From: Rallus limicola
Lineage: Eukaryota > Chordata > Aves > Gruiformes > Rallidae
DNA: 64,000 nucleotides
Reading direction: 5' to 3'
Assembly (NCBI GenBank): GCA_022605955.1
Contig: JAKCOZ010000012.1
Span: 25,418,015 to 25,482,014 of the forward strand
Shown here: piece by piece, positions 48,992 through 60,617 of the stretch
Numbering within the stretch: position 1 is the first letter of the stretch
Layout: every line of letters begins with the position of its first letter
Notes under the pieces: model-generated
What the model saw: the letters and a program-made list of their open reading frames with translations, nothing else
Databases searched by the model: none
Told to the model about the DNA's origin: nothing
Translations under genes and position numbers: made by a program

Positions 48992-51178
48992 TCACATCTG
49001 ACGTGGCCTAAGAATAGAGCATCTGGGGAAACGAAACACAGGAGTTGAGCTTTTCCACTGCAGCACATGGAGATGTTCTCATCTAGAAGAGGACAGGGCT
49101 GTTTCATTCGGTACAAAGTGGTTTCTGCTTTTCTAAAGCAGCGTGAAATGTGTCTGTAATTCTGTCATATCTCAACAAAAGGAAGCACAGCTTTCTTTTT
49201 CTGTTAAAAATGTCAAAATAGCTTCAAAAACCCAACAGATATTCTGTTTCAGCAGATGAAAAATTCAAAACAAAATATTTCAACTGGGAAAAAAAAAAAA
49301 AAAATTAAAATCTTCCAATTAGACACTGAAGACTGATGCAAAGCAGACCTGAAAAGTCCATTCTCACATCTACTTCTTAGGCCCTCCAGCTGCCAATACT
49401 CAGGTCTTTGACTTATTTCTTTGCGCTCTTAAAAGACAGCGGCCAGATGGCCAAAACTGAACGTGCCTCCCAGCTGGCCAAGGCGACCACGTGAACCTGC
49501 TACCCAGCTGGCCAGGAAGCCTACTGGCAGCTTCAGGTTGGCCAGCCAGAAAGCATATGCTGCCTTTCACTGAGCTAGCTGGTTAGCTAGCAGAAGTGTA
49601 GGAGAAAAGCAAGAGAGAGCAGCAAAAGGGTACATTCTAGGAAGTTAAAAGGCACATTTGGGGCTACATCCTCTTGCTGAAGGCTCTTGATACATGGAAG
49701 GACGCACAATCTGACTGTGCTCCGGTACCTGTTGGATTTGTACCACTGGTGTAAGCAAGGCAGGCCAGAAGCTCTTCAGCAGAGAAGCCAAAGAGCTGGT
49801 AAAATGCTTCTGCTGAGCATTCAGGCTCTCTGAGATCCCTGTTCAGACAGAAACAAACCCACAGCTTGCAGTTGAGAAGGTATTTCAATCAGCACATGAA
49901 ATCTAACTCAAAGGCATTGCTATATAAATCCACCTTCAACTGTTCTTCAGCCCCAGGGGATCACCCTGGAGCTGAGGACGTCTGAAACCCAGCTACAGGA
50001 ATGGCTCAAGTCTATCCCTGAACCTCACAGATCATCACTGCCATCTCACCTCTGTCATAAGGTTTTTCATTACAGGGGATTTATTTGCATGCAGCAGAGG
50101 TGCCCGCCTCGCTGAGCGGCAGAGAGCCCTCAGTGCCAGTCGGCTGGAATAGCACACCTTCCATGGGGAATAATGTCTGCTGCTTCTAACTGTGCCCCTA
50201 GGGAAGAAGTTCAAGAGCACTTATGTCACCACACTTAACCCAAGTGTCAGGATTGGCTTCATTTTGCACTGCTGTGCCAGGTCAGTAGCATCTATTCAAG
50301 TACCAGACTTCCAGACATCCACCTCTCTACGTGCCTCATAGCCAGCTACATACTTTAAAACATAAAGAAACTTAAATATTTCAAAGGCAGTTAAGTTTTA
50401 ATATCCAAATGTATTACCCTACCCCAGATGTTAATGTTTTATTTAGTAACGCCCCCAGAATTTTCCAGACATTTTATGGTAAGAAGGTCTCGATGTATAT
50501 CTGCATACAAAGTACTGGTAATTAGGTATACATAGCTACCACCTTATTAAAATGAAACATTGTCATTAAACAAATGCATTTCAGCCCTAAGGAACCTGAA
50601 TTACCATGTAGACAGCAAAAGGAAACACAAAACACAGGCACAGCCCCTTTTGCAGATGGGCACTAGTATTTCACCAGTGTCTGTAAAGCCTTTGGAGACT
50701 CAGCAACACCACTTTTATCCTGGTTTTTTGGTTGTTTTTTTTTTTAATTCACTTGTCACAAGGCTTTTCTCATCCCCAAGTCTTTCTTTCCCCACTCTTT
50801 GTTCATCTTTTAGCCCTCCCTGTAGCTTTCCTTCTCTGGTGCAACCACTCACCTCCAAACACCATCTCAACTTCTGCATCTTCTCACCTAGACCCCAAAG
50901 CCACCAGAGCCCCCGTCATAGCCTGCTTTTCCTCTTGACACCATTGAAACCATTGTCACCAACACCTTCCTTGACAAGGCTTAGGAGAACCAACCTCAGC
51001 CTTCATTGATAGACCTCTGCCATTATGCTCTCTTGGGTATCTGAGTCGGCAACTGCATCATGACTTGGTCATCTCAGCACTGAGCCAAAGTGCAAGGATA
51101 GATCCCCTAAATTCAGGGCACGTAAAAGAATGCCTGCTAGGCAGTGACAATCTGCTCTGGGGTGGCTCTTTGAGGACA
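48992..51178. other. Unique stretch with TGGCCA-rich patch
   Basis: An A16 run lies at about 49290-49305. At 49438-49552 the hexamer TGGCCA recurs, including two copies of CCCAGCTGGCCA 34 bases apart (49469 and 49503). A pyrimidine-rich tract lies at 50730-50850. No gene is recognised. Confidence 0.45.
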
Positions 51179-51262
51179 TGTACCCCTTTCTTCTTCAAGT
51201 AATTCCAGTTATTCTAGTAATGTACCCCTTTCTTCTTCAAGTAATTCCAGTTATTCCAGTAA
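51179..51262. repeat. 42-bp tandem duplication
   Basis: Two adjacent 42-bp units (51179-51220 and 51221-51262) begin TGTACCCCTTTCTTCTTC and differ at one base only (ATTCTAG versus ATTCCAG). Confidence 0.97.
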
Positions 51263-52614
51263 TTCCACTTCACATCTTTGTTGCCAAGGTATTTAACCAC
51301 AAATATTTAACCCACACCACAGAACTACACAAATACTGCATCCCAGAGTATATGGTGCAAAACCTCTGCAGAGCCACTATTTAGATTCCAGGCTGCTGTC
51401 ACGAATTAACTTTTCAAGAAGGTATTAATGGTCCAGCCTCTTGATTTTTCACTTTTCAGCTCTGTTGCCTCTCAGCCTTGTAAGCCTATTACTGGATTGC
51501 TGCAAAACCTATTTACCTCTGAAGCCTGAAATTCCCAACTGTCAGGCAGAAAAGATATTTAGTAATTAATGTAATCCCAGACAAGACATCTGTCAAGGCA
51601 AAGGGCAGAGGATAGAGTACGTTTAATATTCATATTCTAGTGTTATCAGAAACATAAAATACAGGTTGTGTTATTTTGAGGCTATCAGTCTCTCTATACA
51701 CACACACAACACATGTATGGCACTTGATGAAGACTATGTCAGGCACAGCTTCTGAGGGCTTCCTCACAGTCTCTATAAAACAACATTTTTTCACCCAAAA
51801 GGTAATACATGCTTTGATACATGGGTGTACAGATCAGGCTACAACCTAAACCATCATTTTTCTTCTGTTGTTTCTACCAACAGCACTCATGCACTCAGGT
51901 ACTCTTCAGCAAAGGATCAAAATGCTACAGCTTTACAACATTTCTAGTCTCTGAAAGACCTCACTTTCATCAGTTCCCCTATTTTAAGCAATTCCAACAC
52001 AACATAGTGGTAGGTACCATCAGGAGAACACCCAAGGCCACCCCTCTGGATTTTGGAGCACTGAGCTGACTTTCCACTCTCCATCCTTTGGAATTTCAAG
52101 GCTGGAGAAACATGCCAATTGACTGAGCAGCACAGAGCAGCACCAGATAATAGCTCTATGCTTGGCATTCTTTAATTTATGTCTTCCCACAATCTGTTAC
52201 AGCCCAGAAGCTGGTGAGCTCACTGCTCTGATCCGTTACACCACGTGCCATCACTGTTCAGCAGTTCCTTACTCTGAGCTCACTAATACAATTAGTTTTG
52301 ACTCGCTGGGCTCCAGACAGGAGCAAAGCAGAGCAGAGCTGGGCCCCCTGCCCTTTCCCAGCCACCATGTACACTTGACCACGTCCCACATTAAATCCAG
52401 CTTGGGAAAGGGGTTTACTCAAAGCCAGACAAAACCAACTTTATTTGGCACCTAGTGCTGCATGGGATAAGCCTGCATTTACTTGGCTATAGTAGAACGT
52501 GCTTGGAGAAGCTTTGGAGAAGAGCTTACCTGAGACAATACAGGATTACACAGTGTTCTCCTACAGCGTCTACTGCTCCCTCTGATAGGTTTGGATGGAC
52601 AAGGCACAAATGAA
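51263..52614. other. Unique stretch
   Basis: AT-rich, no repeats or genes recognised. Confidence 0.45.
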
Positions 52615-53217
52615 ACAGAATCACAAGGTTGGAAAAGACCTTTAAGATCATGGAGTCCAACCATCCCTGACCTGTGCTAAACCAGATCCCTGAGCACCTC
52701 ATCTACCCTTTTTTTTAAACACACCCAGGGAAGGTGACTCAGCCCCCTCCCTGGTCAGCCTGTTCCACATTCTGACAACTCTTTCAGTAAAGAACTTTTT
52801 CCTAATATCTGATCTGACCCGACCCTGTCCTGGCACAGCTTGAGCCCATTTCCTGTCCTCTGGCTGAAGAGACCAGCGCCCACCTCTCTACACCCTCCTG
52901 GCAGGGCAGGGCAGGTGGGGAGAAGGTCTCCCCTCAGCCTCCTCTTCTCCAGGCTCAACCCCCCCAGCTCCCTCAGCTGCTCCTCAGAGGATTTGCCCTC
53001 CAGCCCCTTCCCCAGCCTGGTTGCCCTTCTCTGGACTCGCTCCAGGACCTCAATGTCCTTCTGATGGTGAGGAGCCCAGAACTGGATGCAACACTTGAGG
53101 TGCAGCCTCACCAGTGCCCAGTCCAGGGGCACAATTGTCTCCCTGGACCTACTGGCCACACTGTTTCTGATACAAGCCAGGATGCCATTGGCCTTGGCCA
53201 CCTGGGCACACATTGAG
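52615..53217 (-). mobile_element. CR1: CR1 LINE 3' portion, minus strand
   Basis: From tail to ORF2 the minus strand reads the 3' UTR ('ggttggaaaagacctttaag' on plus), then the C-terminal ORF2. A nearly complete frame of 152 codons (52755-53213) holds [40 protein letters not shown] and [11 protein letters not shown]. It loses frame after [10 protein letters not shown]. The subfamily is close to the 3522 copy in ORF2 but its UTR carries 'ctgagcacctcatct'. Confidence 0.93.
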
Positions 53218-54242
53218 GTCCAACCTAAACACTTATCAAGGTTTCAGTCCACATTTGCTTTAAATTGTTTTATCTATGTTAGGAGAAGTCTTGCGGTTAC
53301 ATAACTACTTATGCCAAACCTTAACTGACTTTGATGATATAAGCAAATATAATACCCTTGTTTCCTAAGTGAGAGATTGACTGACAAGTCTCCATGCATT
53401 CAGTGTGACCTTGACCATGATGACACCACCAGGGAGGGAACAGGACTGCACATGCATCGCCTCCAGCACACGCTGAAGCAATTGAGAAGTTACACTGATC
53501 AGCTGAGATTTTAGGGAAGCCACAGCAGTGCTCATAACATCCCTCACCTTTACTCAAAGATCAGTTGAGGAGAGCATCCAACATCAGCAGTTGCCACATT
53601 CAGCTTCTTTCCTTGCAGGAAAGATCTGTCTTTGGTTAATTCAGATGGTATCTTCATCACAAACTACCTGCAGGTTTTCTCTTGGGAGACAATTCCAAAG
53701 ACCTGAAGGCAACAGCATTCAGAGCCCCAAGCACCTGGCAGGATGTGTCCCCACTCACAGGAGGTTGCTCTTCCAGCTGAGGGACATCCACCATCCCTCA
53801 TCTTGTTTCTTTCCTCTGTGCCTGTTGACAAGTTCAACCTTCTGCCCGTTTGCTTCAGTGACAAATTGAGTTGCTACAGGCGTTTTGGAAAGCAGGCAAC
53901 GGGCTCCAGAGCAGAGCAGCAACTTTCAAAGCAACTGCATGTTTGGATGTCAATGCTGAGCTAAATTCAGTTGGAGTTTCTCTTGCTGTGTAATAGACTC
54001 TTAAATTTTCTGCCAGAGGCATCACCCTTTGATTAACACAAGAAAAAGAGACACTGGCATGAGTAGGACAGTGAAATTTGGATCTTAAAGGATATTTTCA
54101 TTCCTGCAACACGTCTCGTTATTTAAACTTGCAGTCACCAAAGAGTCATTTTCAGAACCACAACTTCTCCAGCTGCCACAAATCCTGTCCCAGAAAACAG
54201 GAGGCATTTCTCTATTCAGGTACATGAAAAGCAGATACAGTC
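53218..54242. other. Unique stretch
   Basis: No repeats or genes recognised. Overlapping frames at 53528-53964 lack motifs. Confidence 0.45.
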
Positions 54243-54306
54243 CAGAGTCACAGAACTGCAGGGGTTGGAAGGGATCTCAAGAGATCACCCGGTCCAACCC
54301 GAAGTC
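54243..54306 (-). mobile_element. CR1: CR1 3' tail remnant, 64 bp
   Basis: The tail and start of the UTR are clear ('cagagtcacagaactgcagg', 'gatctcaagagatcacccgg'). Similarity stops abruptly at about 54306. Confidence 0.75.
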
Positions 54307-54393
54307 AAAAGCTTCTTGTATTTTTTGCCTTTGCCACAATCATAGGAGATTTCCCAGTGAAATAAACACTCACCACCCAATGTCAACTTGCCC

Positions 54394-54545
54394 AGAGTCA
54401 TGTACAGTTTTAGGCTGGATGGGACTTTTGGAGGCTTCACCCATCACCCTGTCTGAATAGGGCTGGGGTTCGGTTAGGGGGCTCAAGGCCTTGTCCAGAC
54501 AGGTTTTGAATACCTCCATGCCACCTTTCCAACACATGCCAGGCA
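54394..54545 (-). mobile_element. CR1: Second CR1-like 3' tail remnant, diverged
   Basis: The order 'cagagtcatgtacagtttta', 'ggctggatgggacttttgga', 'tgtccagacaggttttgaat' and 'acctccatg' follows a CR1 3' UTR of another subfamily. About 87 unrelated bases separate it from the 54243 fragment, so two insertions or one disrupted insertion are possible. Confidence 0.55.
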
Positions 54546-55300
54546 ACCAACATTGCAGCAAGGCTGCAGTCACACCTCCTTTTCCTGGACTTTAATGAAA
54601 GCTTCATTTGTTTTTCTCCTCTTGAGCTACAGAGGTGGTGGCAGGAAACATCCCCATTGCAGTGGGGGGACGTTGGTGGGCACCCATGGGATTCTGGATG
54701 ATAACCTCTCAACTGCACTTTGGGAAGTGCCCAGAGGCTTTAAAGCAAAGGCATCACCAAAAGAAATCTAAGTAAATGCAAGAGCCAAAAGATCCACTCC
54801 TAGATGGGTGAAGAAGCAGCAGCAGGACCACAGGATGCCCTGAGCTGTTTAAAAGGAAACAGCCTCATGTTGTATGAGCCACCATATCAAACCCTTAGAA
54901 ATAAATTGGGCTGGTTTGACAGATTTTAACTGAAACGAGAGCAGCTTTACAAGCCATAGCACGTGATGCCTCTTCCTTCACAGAAGAGGTTGGTCTGCTG
55001 AAGGCCTTGCAGCCACATGAGGTTTGAAGGGTAAAGCTTTTCAAAACCACAGGAGCAGGTTTGGGAAGGAAAACAAACATTCCAACTTCCTTCCACCATC
55101 TGTATATTAAAACCCTGTGCAATCTAGCAAACTGCTAGATGCCAATAAGCAAGCACACACGTGCCCTGTCATCCTGCTCAGTGATCTTTGATAGGAAACA
55201 TTCCCAAACTGGAAGAGTTATGTGTATTTCTCTCAGTCTGCTGGAAGCCACTATACATACATATGGGTATTTTCATGCAGGCACTCTACCGTTCTCAGTT
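54546..55300. other. Unique stretch
   Basis: Nothing recognised before the AT satellite. Confidence 0.45.
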
Positions 55301-55517
55301 TTTTATATATATATATATGATATATATGAGATATATATATATATGTATGTTATATATATATATGTTATATATATGATATATATGATATATCATATATATG
55401 TTATATATGATATATATGATATATCATATATATGTTATATATGATATATATCATATATATGTTATATATGATATATATCATATATATACATATACACATA
55501 TACATATATATAACATG

Positions 55518-55735
55518 ACATATATGATATATATGATATATTATATATTATATATATGATATATCATATATATCATATATAGATATGTTCTATATATGAT
55601 ATATATGATATATTATATATTATATATATGATATATCATATATATCATATATAGATATGTTATATATATTATATATATGATATATTATATATTATATATA
55701 TGATATATCATATATATCATATATAGATATGTTAT
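55518..55735. repeat. 72-bp higher-order unit, three copies
   Basis: The marker AGATATGTT occurs at 55581, 55653 and 55725, exactly 72 bases apart. The bases before each marker are the same apart from one or two changes (GTTCTATAT versus GTTATATAT). Confidence 0.93.
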
Positions 55736-56044
55736 ATATATTATATATACCATATATACAACATATATACGATATATATGATATATATGATATATATTAT
55801 ATATCATATATCATATATAATATATCATATATATCTGATATATCATAGATTATATATATGATATATATCATATATAACATATATATGATATAATATATAA
55901 TATATCATATATAATAATATATAATATATCATATATGTCATATATATCATGTATTATATATCATATATATAATATATAATATATCATATATATCATATAT
56001 ATGTTGTGTATATGGTATATATAACATATCTATATATCATATAT

Positions 56045-56155
56045 AGTGATATATAATATATAGTGATATATATAATATATAGTGATATATATAATATAGT
56101 GATATATATAATATAGTGATATATATAATATAGTGATATACATAATATAGTGATA
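56045..56155. repeat. 17-bp minisatellite, seven copies
   Basis: AGTGAT recurs at 56045, 56062, 56081, 56098, 56115, 56132 and 56149. Spacing is 17 bases except one interval of 19. The unit reads AGTGATATATATAATAT. Confidence 0.93.
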
Positions 56156-56198
56156 TAACATATATATATTATATATATATTTTTATATATATATATCA

Positions 56199-57723
56199 CT
56201 ATTTACTGCAAAACTAAAACTAATTTCCATCCTAGTTCACTTTTTCCATCAGAGGTATGAGCAGGCCTTACACTGGTGTTAATCTAAATTTTCATTAAAA
56301 ATACAAATGTTCCAATTTCTACCCTAGCTTTACCTAGGCAAGAAATATGCTCAGCTGCAAATCTACCAGAAGTAGGGGAAGGAAGGATAAGGGGCAAGGC
56401 TCAATCATCTTTTTGATGAAAGATTCAGATTTGCACTGCATTTCATATCCAGAAGGTGCTGTGAAATCCTACCAGCGCTCAATATTAGTAAGGAGAGGAG
56501 CAGAGGGGAAAGCCTGAGATAAGACTGGGCTCTAAAAATATCAACATCACATTCAAAAACTCCCAAATACAGAGGGATAACAAAGAGAACTCTTCAGAAG
56601 CCAAATAGCACGTTCCTTTTCCTTTTTAAAATTAGGTTCTTCAAAGATCCTTTTACCCACAGAAGATTTTTTTCCACTCCTGGTGCCAGGGAGACAAAGA
56701 TCAGTTTTCCAACCACAGCAGTTTGCAAACTCGAAGGGCAACAAAACCCCTTTTGTTTTGTCAAAAAATGAAAAAGCACAGAGGTTTATAAAATCAGTGT
56801 TAAGGAGGAGGCTAGCAAGTTCTGCGTTTACAGGCAGGCTTGCTTTCAAAGGAGTTTGGTACCCAAAGTACTGAGCCCTTTGAAAGCCCAAGGATTGATT
56901 TTTCTCTATTGAAAGACAGCTCACCTTTCCCTCCCCCTTTTCTTTTAAAGCTGATTCTGCCAGAGAATAATAAACCCAGAAATTACTTATGAAATACCCT
57001 GGCATTACTGGGAAAAGGAATATAGCCTTATAATAAGGTGATCTTATTAAATGCAAAAATTATGTAGGAAAATGTAAAACATTTTGGACTTCACCTATTA
57101 TGTTCTCACTCAGACTTTCCCCATGTGCATTTTTTCCTGTACCAGACCATCTGATAACCAGGCTCTATAGGTTCATGCTGCAGGAGTTGCAAGAGGCAGA
57201 AAGGCTTCAGCATCCCTATGTTTAAGAACACATGGCAACACTTTCAGAAATGCCTCATGCTCTGGATCATTTCTCATTTTGAAACCAATTCTGATGTCAG
57301 TATTGAGAAAAAAATAATATACTCTTTCAATAAAAGATTCTGTTGAGGCACCAACTTATTAATGAAATTAAATAATGATACTCTATTAAGCTTTCAAGGC
57401 TTTGATTAATTTTATACCTGGGTAATTGCATATTTAGATGATTGATCTAAGTGATTTAAATATACAGTCCCATGTTTGCACAGATAAAGTATTTTCCTGC
57501 CTCCATCCAAATGACAGAAAACACCTTACTGCCAGCAAAGCATTCCCATTCTGCTTCCCACATTAGATACCCACTGTTAGCTTTACCTATTTCTTTACCC
57601 ATTATCCTGAAAAGGCAGAACATAATTTTTATTCACACCTTGCTCTGAAATATTTTTTGCCCCTGCAATGCCACATAGGAAACCTTTTTATTTCCATGTG
57701 TCCTAACTAGGGATATTTAGGAG
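56199..57723. other. Unique stretch
   Basis: A 167-codon minus-strand frame (56553-57056) has no recognisable family and is probably chance. No repeats are seen. Confidence 0.4.
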
Positions 57724-58252
57724 GTGATCCCCTCCCTCTGCTCTGCCCTGCTCAGGCCCCACCTGGAGTGTTGTGTCCAGTGCTGGGCTCCCTGGGATAA
57801 AAAAAACAGGGATCTCCTGGAGAGAGTCCAGAGGAGGCTACAGAGATGCTGAAGGGCCTGGAGCATCTCCCCTGAGTGAGCTGGGGCTGTTCAGCCTGGA
57901 GAAAAGAAGACTAAGGGGGGACCTAATTAATGTTTATAATTATCTTAAGCATGGGCTGCAGGGGGAAATGGCCAGCCCCTTTTCAGTGTCTGTGGGGACA
58001 GGACAAGGGGCAATGGCTGCAAGTTGGAGCAGAGGAAGTTCCACACCAACATGGGGAAGAACTTTTCCCCAGTGAGGGTGAGGGAGCCCTGGGCCAGGCT
58101 GCCCAGGGGGTGTGGAGTCTCCATCTCTGGAGAGATTCCAGCCCTGTCTGGACTCCTGTCTGTGCAATATGAGCTGGGGAGTTGCTTTGGGAGGGGGTTG
58201 GACCTGATGAGCTCTTGAGGTCCCTTCCAACCCCTGTGATTCTGTGATTTCC
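57724..58252 (+). mobile_element. CR1: CR1 LINE 3' portion
   Basis: It starts at 'ctctgctctgccctgctcag' ([13 protein letters not shown] region) and ends CCCTGTGATTCTGTGATTTC. Around 57865 the EERL block is deleted, so CCCTGAGTGAGCTGGG joins directly. It matches the 546-982 copy closely over their shared length. Confidence 0.94.
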
Positions 58253-60107
58253 ATACTGCCCAACAATCTTCAAAGGAAACACCCAATTCCTCTTGAGTGT
58301 AGCTGTTGTGTTACATCACTTGGCACTATTAGGAAAACTAAACCTCCTTTTTTTTTTTTTTTCCTTCAAATGATGTGATTTCACCCCAGAAATCAACTGA
58401 GAATGCTCCACACCAACCACAGGTACCCAGCTGCCACTATGTGCCCACACTTGTGACCTCACAGGCAGCTCCAAGCTGCCATCACCATGGGGTTCATCCT
58501 GTTTGCGTTCATGCACACACACAAGGGGCTGTGCAAACAAAATACTACGGGGAATCTTGGATTATTCTCTCAAATTGTTCTCTCTCAGATGGAATTTAGA
58601 CTGGTTTTGGTAGTGCTAAGGGGAAAAAAAAAAATCAGAGGAATTTAAAAGGCAAATTAGTATTCCTTTGATCATTACGTGCAGCACTTTTAATGGCCTG
58701 CCTTATTTCCACAAAATGAGACCAATTATTTTCTCAGGTATCTTTCATCATCATCTACACAAGCTAATAAATCCCAACTTACCAAGGAAACCAGCTGCTC
58801 GTCAGCCAGTCATTTAGCACAGCTTCTGAAGGCCTGTCTCTCTGGTTTGTATTTGAAACCAGGATTTCTATTTTCGATGGCCACCATTTGTTTTAGCCAT
58901 TTCCCTTTAAGGCAATTATTTCAATTTAGGACTGGATGTAAGATGTTAACATTCAATAGACCTTTTCTAAATGGGTAATTTATGCCGTGGTATTCTGTGC
59001 AGGAACCTGTACTGAAGCTGAAGAACAATTTATATAAATTGGAGGGGGGGAAAAAAAATGTTTAGGCTGCTGTTAGCAAGTGGCTATAGAGCAAATAAAA
59101 ATATTTCTTTTTAAAACACCCCTTTGGGAAGAGGCTGGATCTAAAAAGTGATGGAAGATGTAACCTGGCAAGCTCTCCACAGCATCAACTTGCAGTGAAG
59201 TCCAGAAGACCTGGGGAGAACTGGACTATGGACTTTACCCTTGAAGCTAATTTTTTAAAAAATTAAAAATAAATAAGAGAATTACTCTGTTGCAACAATT
59301 TTCAGGGAAATAGTTAAATATTTAGTTATCTACTGACCCATGGAAATTTCCATGGATTGTTTTCTTCTCGCTTTTTCTCTCCCAAGCTAGAGCCCACAGG
59401 GGTTGGGGAGAGGTACATCCACATTCTGAAGGCGCCCTGGAGCCCTGAGATGCTGCTCCAAGCAAGCCACGCGCAGCAGGATTTACAAGCGCGGTCACAA
59501 CCCCCTCCCACTACAGCTACCCAGACAGGGGCCGACTGGAATAGACTGTGCTCCTTGGAAGCATAGCTGAAGCTAGGCGAGTTTAGGGAAGAGGAAACTG
59601 GGAGTAATTAGCACGAGAAGAAATGTTAGGCGATGCTAACATCGGGCAATTATCCCTTTTAACAGGTGCTAAGTAGTGTTAATTGACTGCCAGGGACTCC
59701 AGGCTCCCCAGTTCCTCAGAGGAACTGCTCAGCACAGCGAGCTGGGTGAGGGAAGAAATACCGGGAACGCCAAAAAAAGGGGGAAAATACTTCAGAACGA
59801 GGGGTCTGGATTAATATTTCAGACTGCTGTCGTGAGACGAATGTGATCCTGCCACTCTGATGCTAAGGCTTCCCGGTTACCCATCACAGGATGCCCAAGG
59901 AGAGCCAGCAGATTCAGGTATCCCATACATCTGTCAGCTCCACTGACACAGGCTTGCATGAAAATTCATGAGTACCCACAGAAATCCATCTGTCGAAGAC
60001 AGACAGCTACCACGGTTTGAAGCTTTTAGAGTAATAGGGAGCAAAGCCAGATAAAATCATCACCACAGGTTATCTATGGCCGACGGTGGGTTTTCCATTC
60101 AGCCCAG
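58253..60107. other. Unique stretch
   Basis: A T15 run is at about 58348-58363. No gene or transposon is recognised before the LTR-like element. Confidence 0.45.
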
Positions 60108-60124
60108 TGTTAGAAATGCAAAAG

Positions 60125-60141
60125 GGTCCTAAAAAAGGACC
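60125..60141. repeat. Short hairpin, 6-bp arms
   Basis: GGTCCT (60125-60130) and AGGACC (60136-60141) flank five A residues. It lies near the transcript end of the putative LTR, where retroviral R/U5 hairpins are common. Confidence 0.6.
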
Positions 60142-60239
60142 TGAGGTCGACACCTTAGTGAAGCAGTAATTTACTCGACGTTCTTGCAAGAGTGGGTGGC
60201 CTAACAAAGTAGGCACACTTTTGGTCAGAGTTTGTGGCA

Positions 60240-60247
60240 TTTTTATA
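60240..60247 (-). promoter_or_regulatory. TATA box of the putative LTR
   Basis: The minus strand reads TATAAAAA within GTATAAAAATGCC. Its position upstream of the putative poly-A region fits a U3 promoter. The role is inferred from position only. Confidence 0.35.
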
Positions 60248-60499
60248 CAATATCCTGTCCAAAATCATGAGGTTCTCTCCTAGACCTATACATATTCATG
60301 ACCTGTCCCACTTCGTATTCAAATGAGTCCCAAGAAGTCGTTTCCATGAACTCCTCCCAGTTGGGCCTGCGCACTGTCTGGTGGTGGTGGTCGTCAGGGG
60401 GTCTCAGTGATGAAGGCTCCAAGTCTTCCTCAGGTTGAACTTGTCACCTCCTTTCCCTGGCACATGCGTAGTTGTGATTGTTCTAGATATGCACAGTCA

Positions 60500-60562
60500 T
60501 CCTTGGGATGTTTCCTTCTTATCCATCCCAGGCACAACCTTCCTTGGGATGCTTCCTCCTTG
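60500..60562. repeat. Imperfect direct repeat, 41-bp spacing
   Basis: TCCTTGGGATGTTTCCTTCT at 60500 and TCCTTGGGATGCTTCCTCCT at 60541 differ at two of twenty positions. They lie in what would be the U3 part of the putative LTR, where enhancer duplications are common. Confidence 0.85.
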
Positions 60563-60617
60563 TCAGTCCTGGCTTCACTTTAACTTAGTCAGAGTATGAA
60601 GTTATCCTATACAACAC

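Larger units (their letters stand above)
55301..56198. repeat. AT satellite with internal higher-order periods
   Basis: About 900 bases are almost entirely A and T, with sparse G and C placed regularly inside ATATAT motifs (ATATGATATATCATAT). The sequence is therefore locally self-complementary throughout. The left part repeats a GTTATATATGATATAT-type unit every 27-34 bases. The centre has a 72-bp unit in three copies, and the right end has a 17-bp unit in seven copies. Open frames here are low-complexity artefacts. Confidence 0.97.
60108..60617 (-). mobile_element. Probable LTR of a second ERV family, minus strand
   Basis: Read on the minus strand, the sequence has LTR anatomy. A TATAAAAA box (60240-60247) is followed about 60-70 bases later by AGTAAATTACTGC, then a GGTCCT/AGGACC hairpin, and it ends ...TTTCTAACA at 60108. 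The far boundary is uncertain. I placed it at TGTTGTATAGG on the minus strand (60617) because that would give TGTT...AACA ends, but no matching target duplication was found. It does not resemble the LTRs at 48.4 and 62.7 kb. Confidence 0.42.

Noticed and set aside
50560..51009. 149-codon plus-strand frame rich in P, S and L
   Set aside because: It translates a pyrimidine-rich tract. The composition reflects base bias rather than a protein.
55139..56199. Several I/Y/M-rich open frames within the AT satellite
   Set aside because: They are direct translations of ATATAT repeats, so they are low-complexity artefacts.
56553..57056. 167-codon minus-strand frame
   Set aside because: No recognisable motif, no splice or start context, and frames of this length can arise by chance in 64 kb on six frames.
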